A DNA stretch of 5,725 nucleotides from the NCBI GenBank assembly GCA_947375085.1, contig CANCEQ010000204.1:1-5725 (forward strand), in the 5' to 3' direction. The DNA comes from Flavobacteriales bacterium. Its GTDB lineage: Bacteria; Bacteroidota; Bacteroidia; Flavobacteriales; Crocinitomicaceae. Under the pieces are notes generated by a model, which was not told the DNA's origin, did no database searches, and was given only the letters and a program-made list of their open reading frames with translations. Below are positions 5,700 through 5,725 of this stretch, piece after piece. Numbering within the stretch: position 1 is the stretch's first letter; every line of letters begins with the position of its first letter. Made by a program: the position numbers and the translations under genes.

Positions 5700-5725
5700 A
5701 GTTGTTAACAATTATTTTTTCATTT

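Overview
The window looks like AT-rich chromosomal DNA of a Bacteroidota member, most likely order Flavobacteriales. The evidence is that two proteins carry C-terminal type IX secretion (T9SS) sorting domains, start codons lack Shine-Dalgarno sequences, promoters fit the Bacteroidota TAnnTTTG -7 pattern, and the first gene of the operon belongs to the Bacteroidota HYC_CC_PP family. Genus cannot be assigned from the sequence.

Left part (1-3391). The 5' end of a NifU/Nfu-type Fe-S scaffold gene runs leftward off the window. Divergent from it is a three-gene rightward unit: (i) a small cysteine-rich HYC_CC_PP family protein with a GTG start (240-629), (ii) a secreted protein of unknown function with a T9SS tail (694-1536), and (iii) a complete multicopper oxidase with a T9SS tail and all copper ligands (1571-3286). 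Ten bases after the oxidase stop begins a 31-codon remnant that reads as the C-terminal end of a heavy-metal-associated (HMA) domain protein. A perfect 17-bp palindrome lies just upstream of the putative -7 box of the unit and is a candidate operator. I read the set as an envelope copper-handling locus: cysteine-rich membrane or periplasmic protein, oxidase delivered to the cell surface or medium, and remains of a metal-binding partner. The copper role is inferred from families, not proven by the sequence.

Middle (3392-4723). A perfect 18-bp inverted repeat lies between the convergent oxidase unit and serS. serS (seryl-tRNA synthetase) is complete on the minus strand.

Right part (4724-5725). 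The ribosomal protein operon rplU-rpmA (L21-L27) is on the minus strand, with a well-formed promoter at its head and a canonical intrinsic terminator after rpmA. Between that terminator and serS lies a 138-bp non-coding inverted-repeat element with 13-bp perfect termini, built from degenerate copies of the octamer CACAGAGT. It looks like a dispersed, MITE-like or REP-like repeat. The housekeeping genes are ordinary. The most interesting parts are the oxidase unit with its remnant and palindrome, and the CACAGAGT element.
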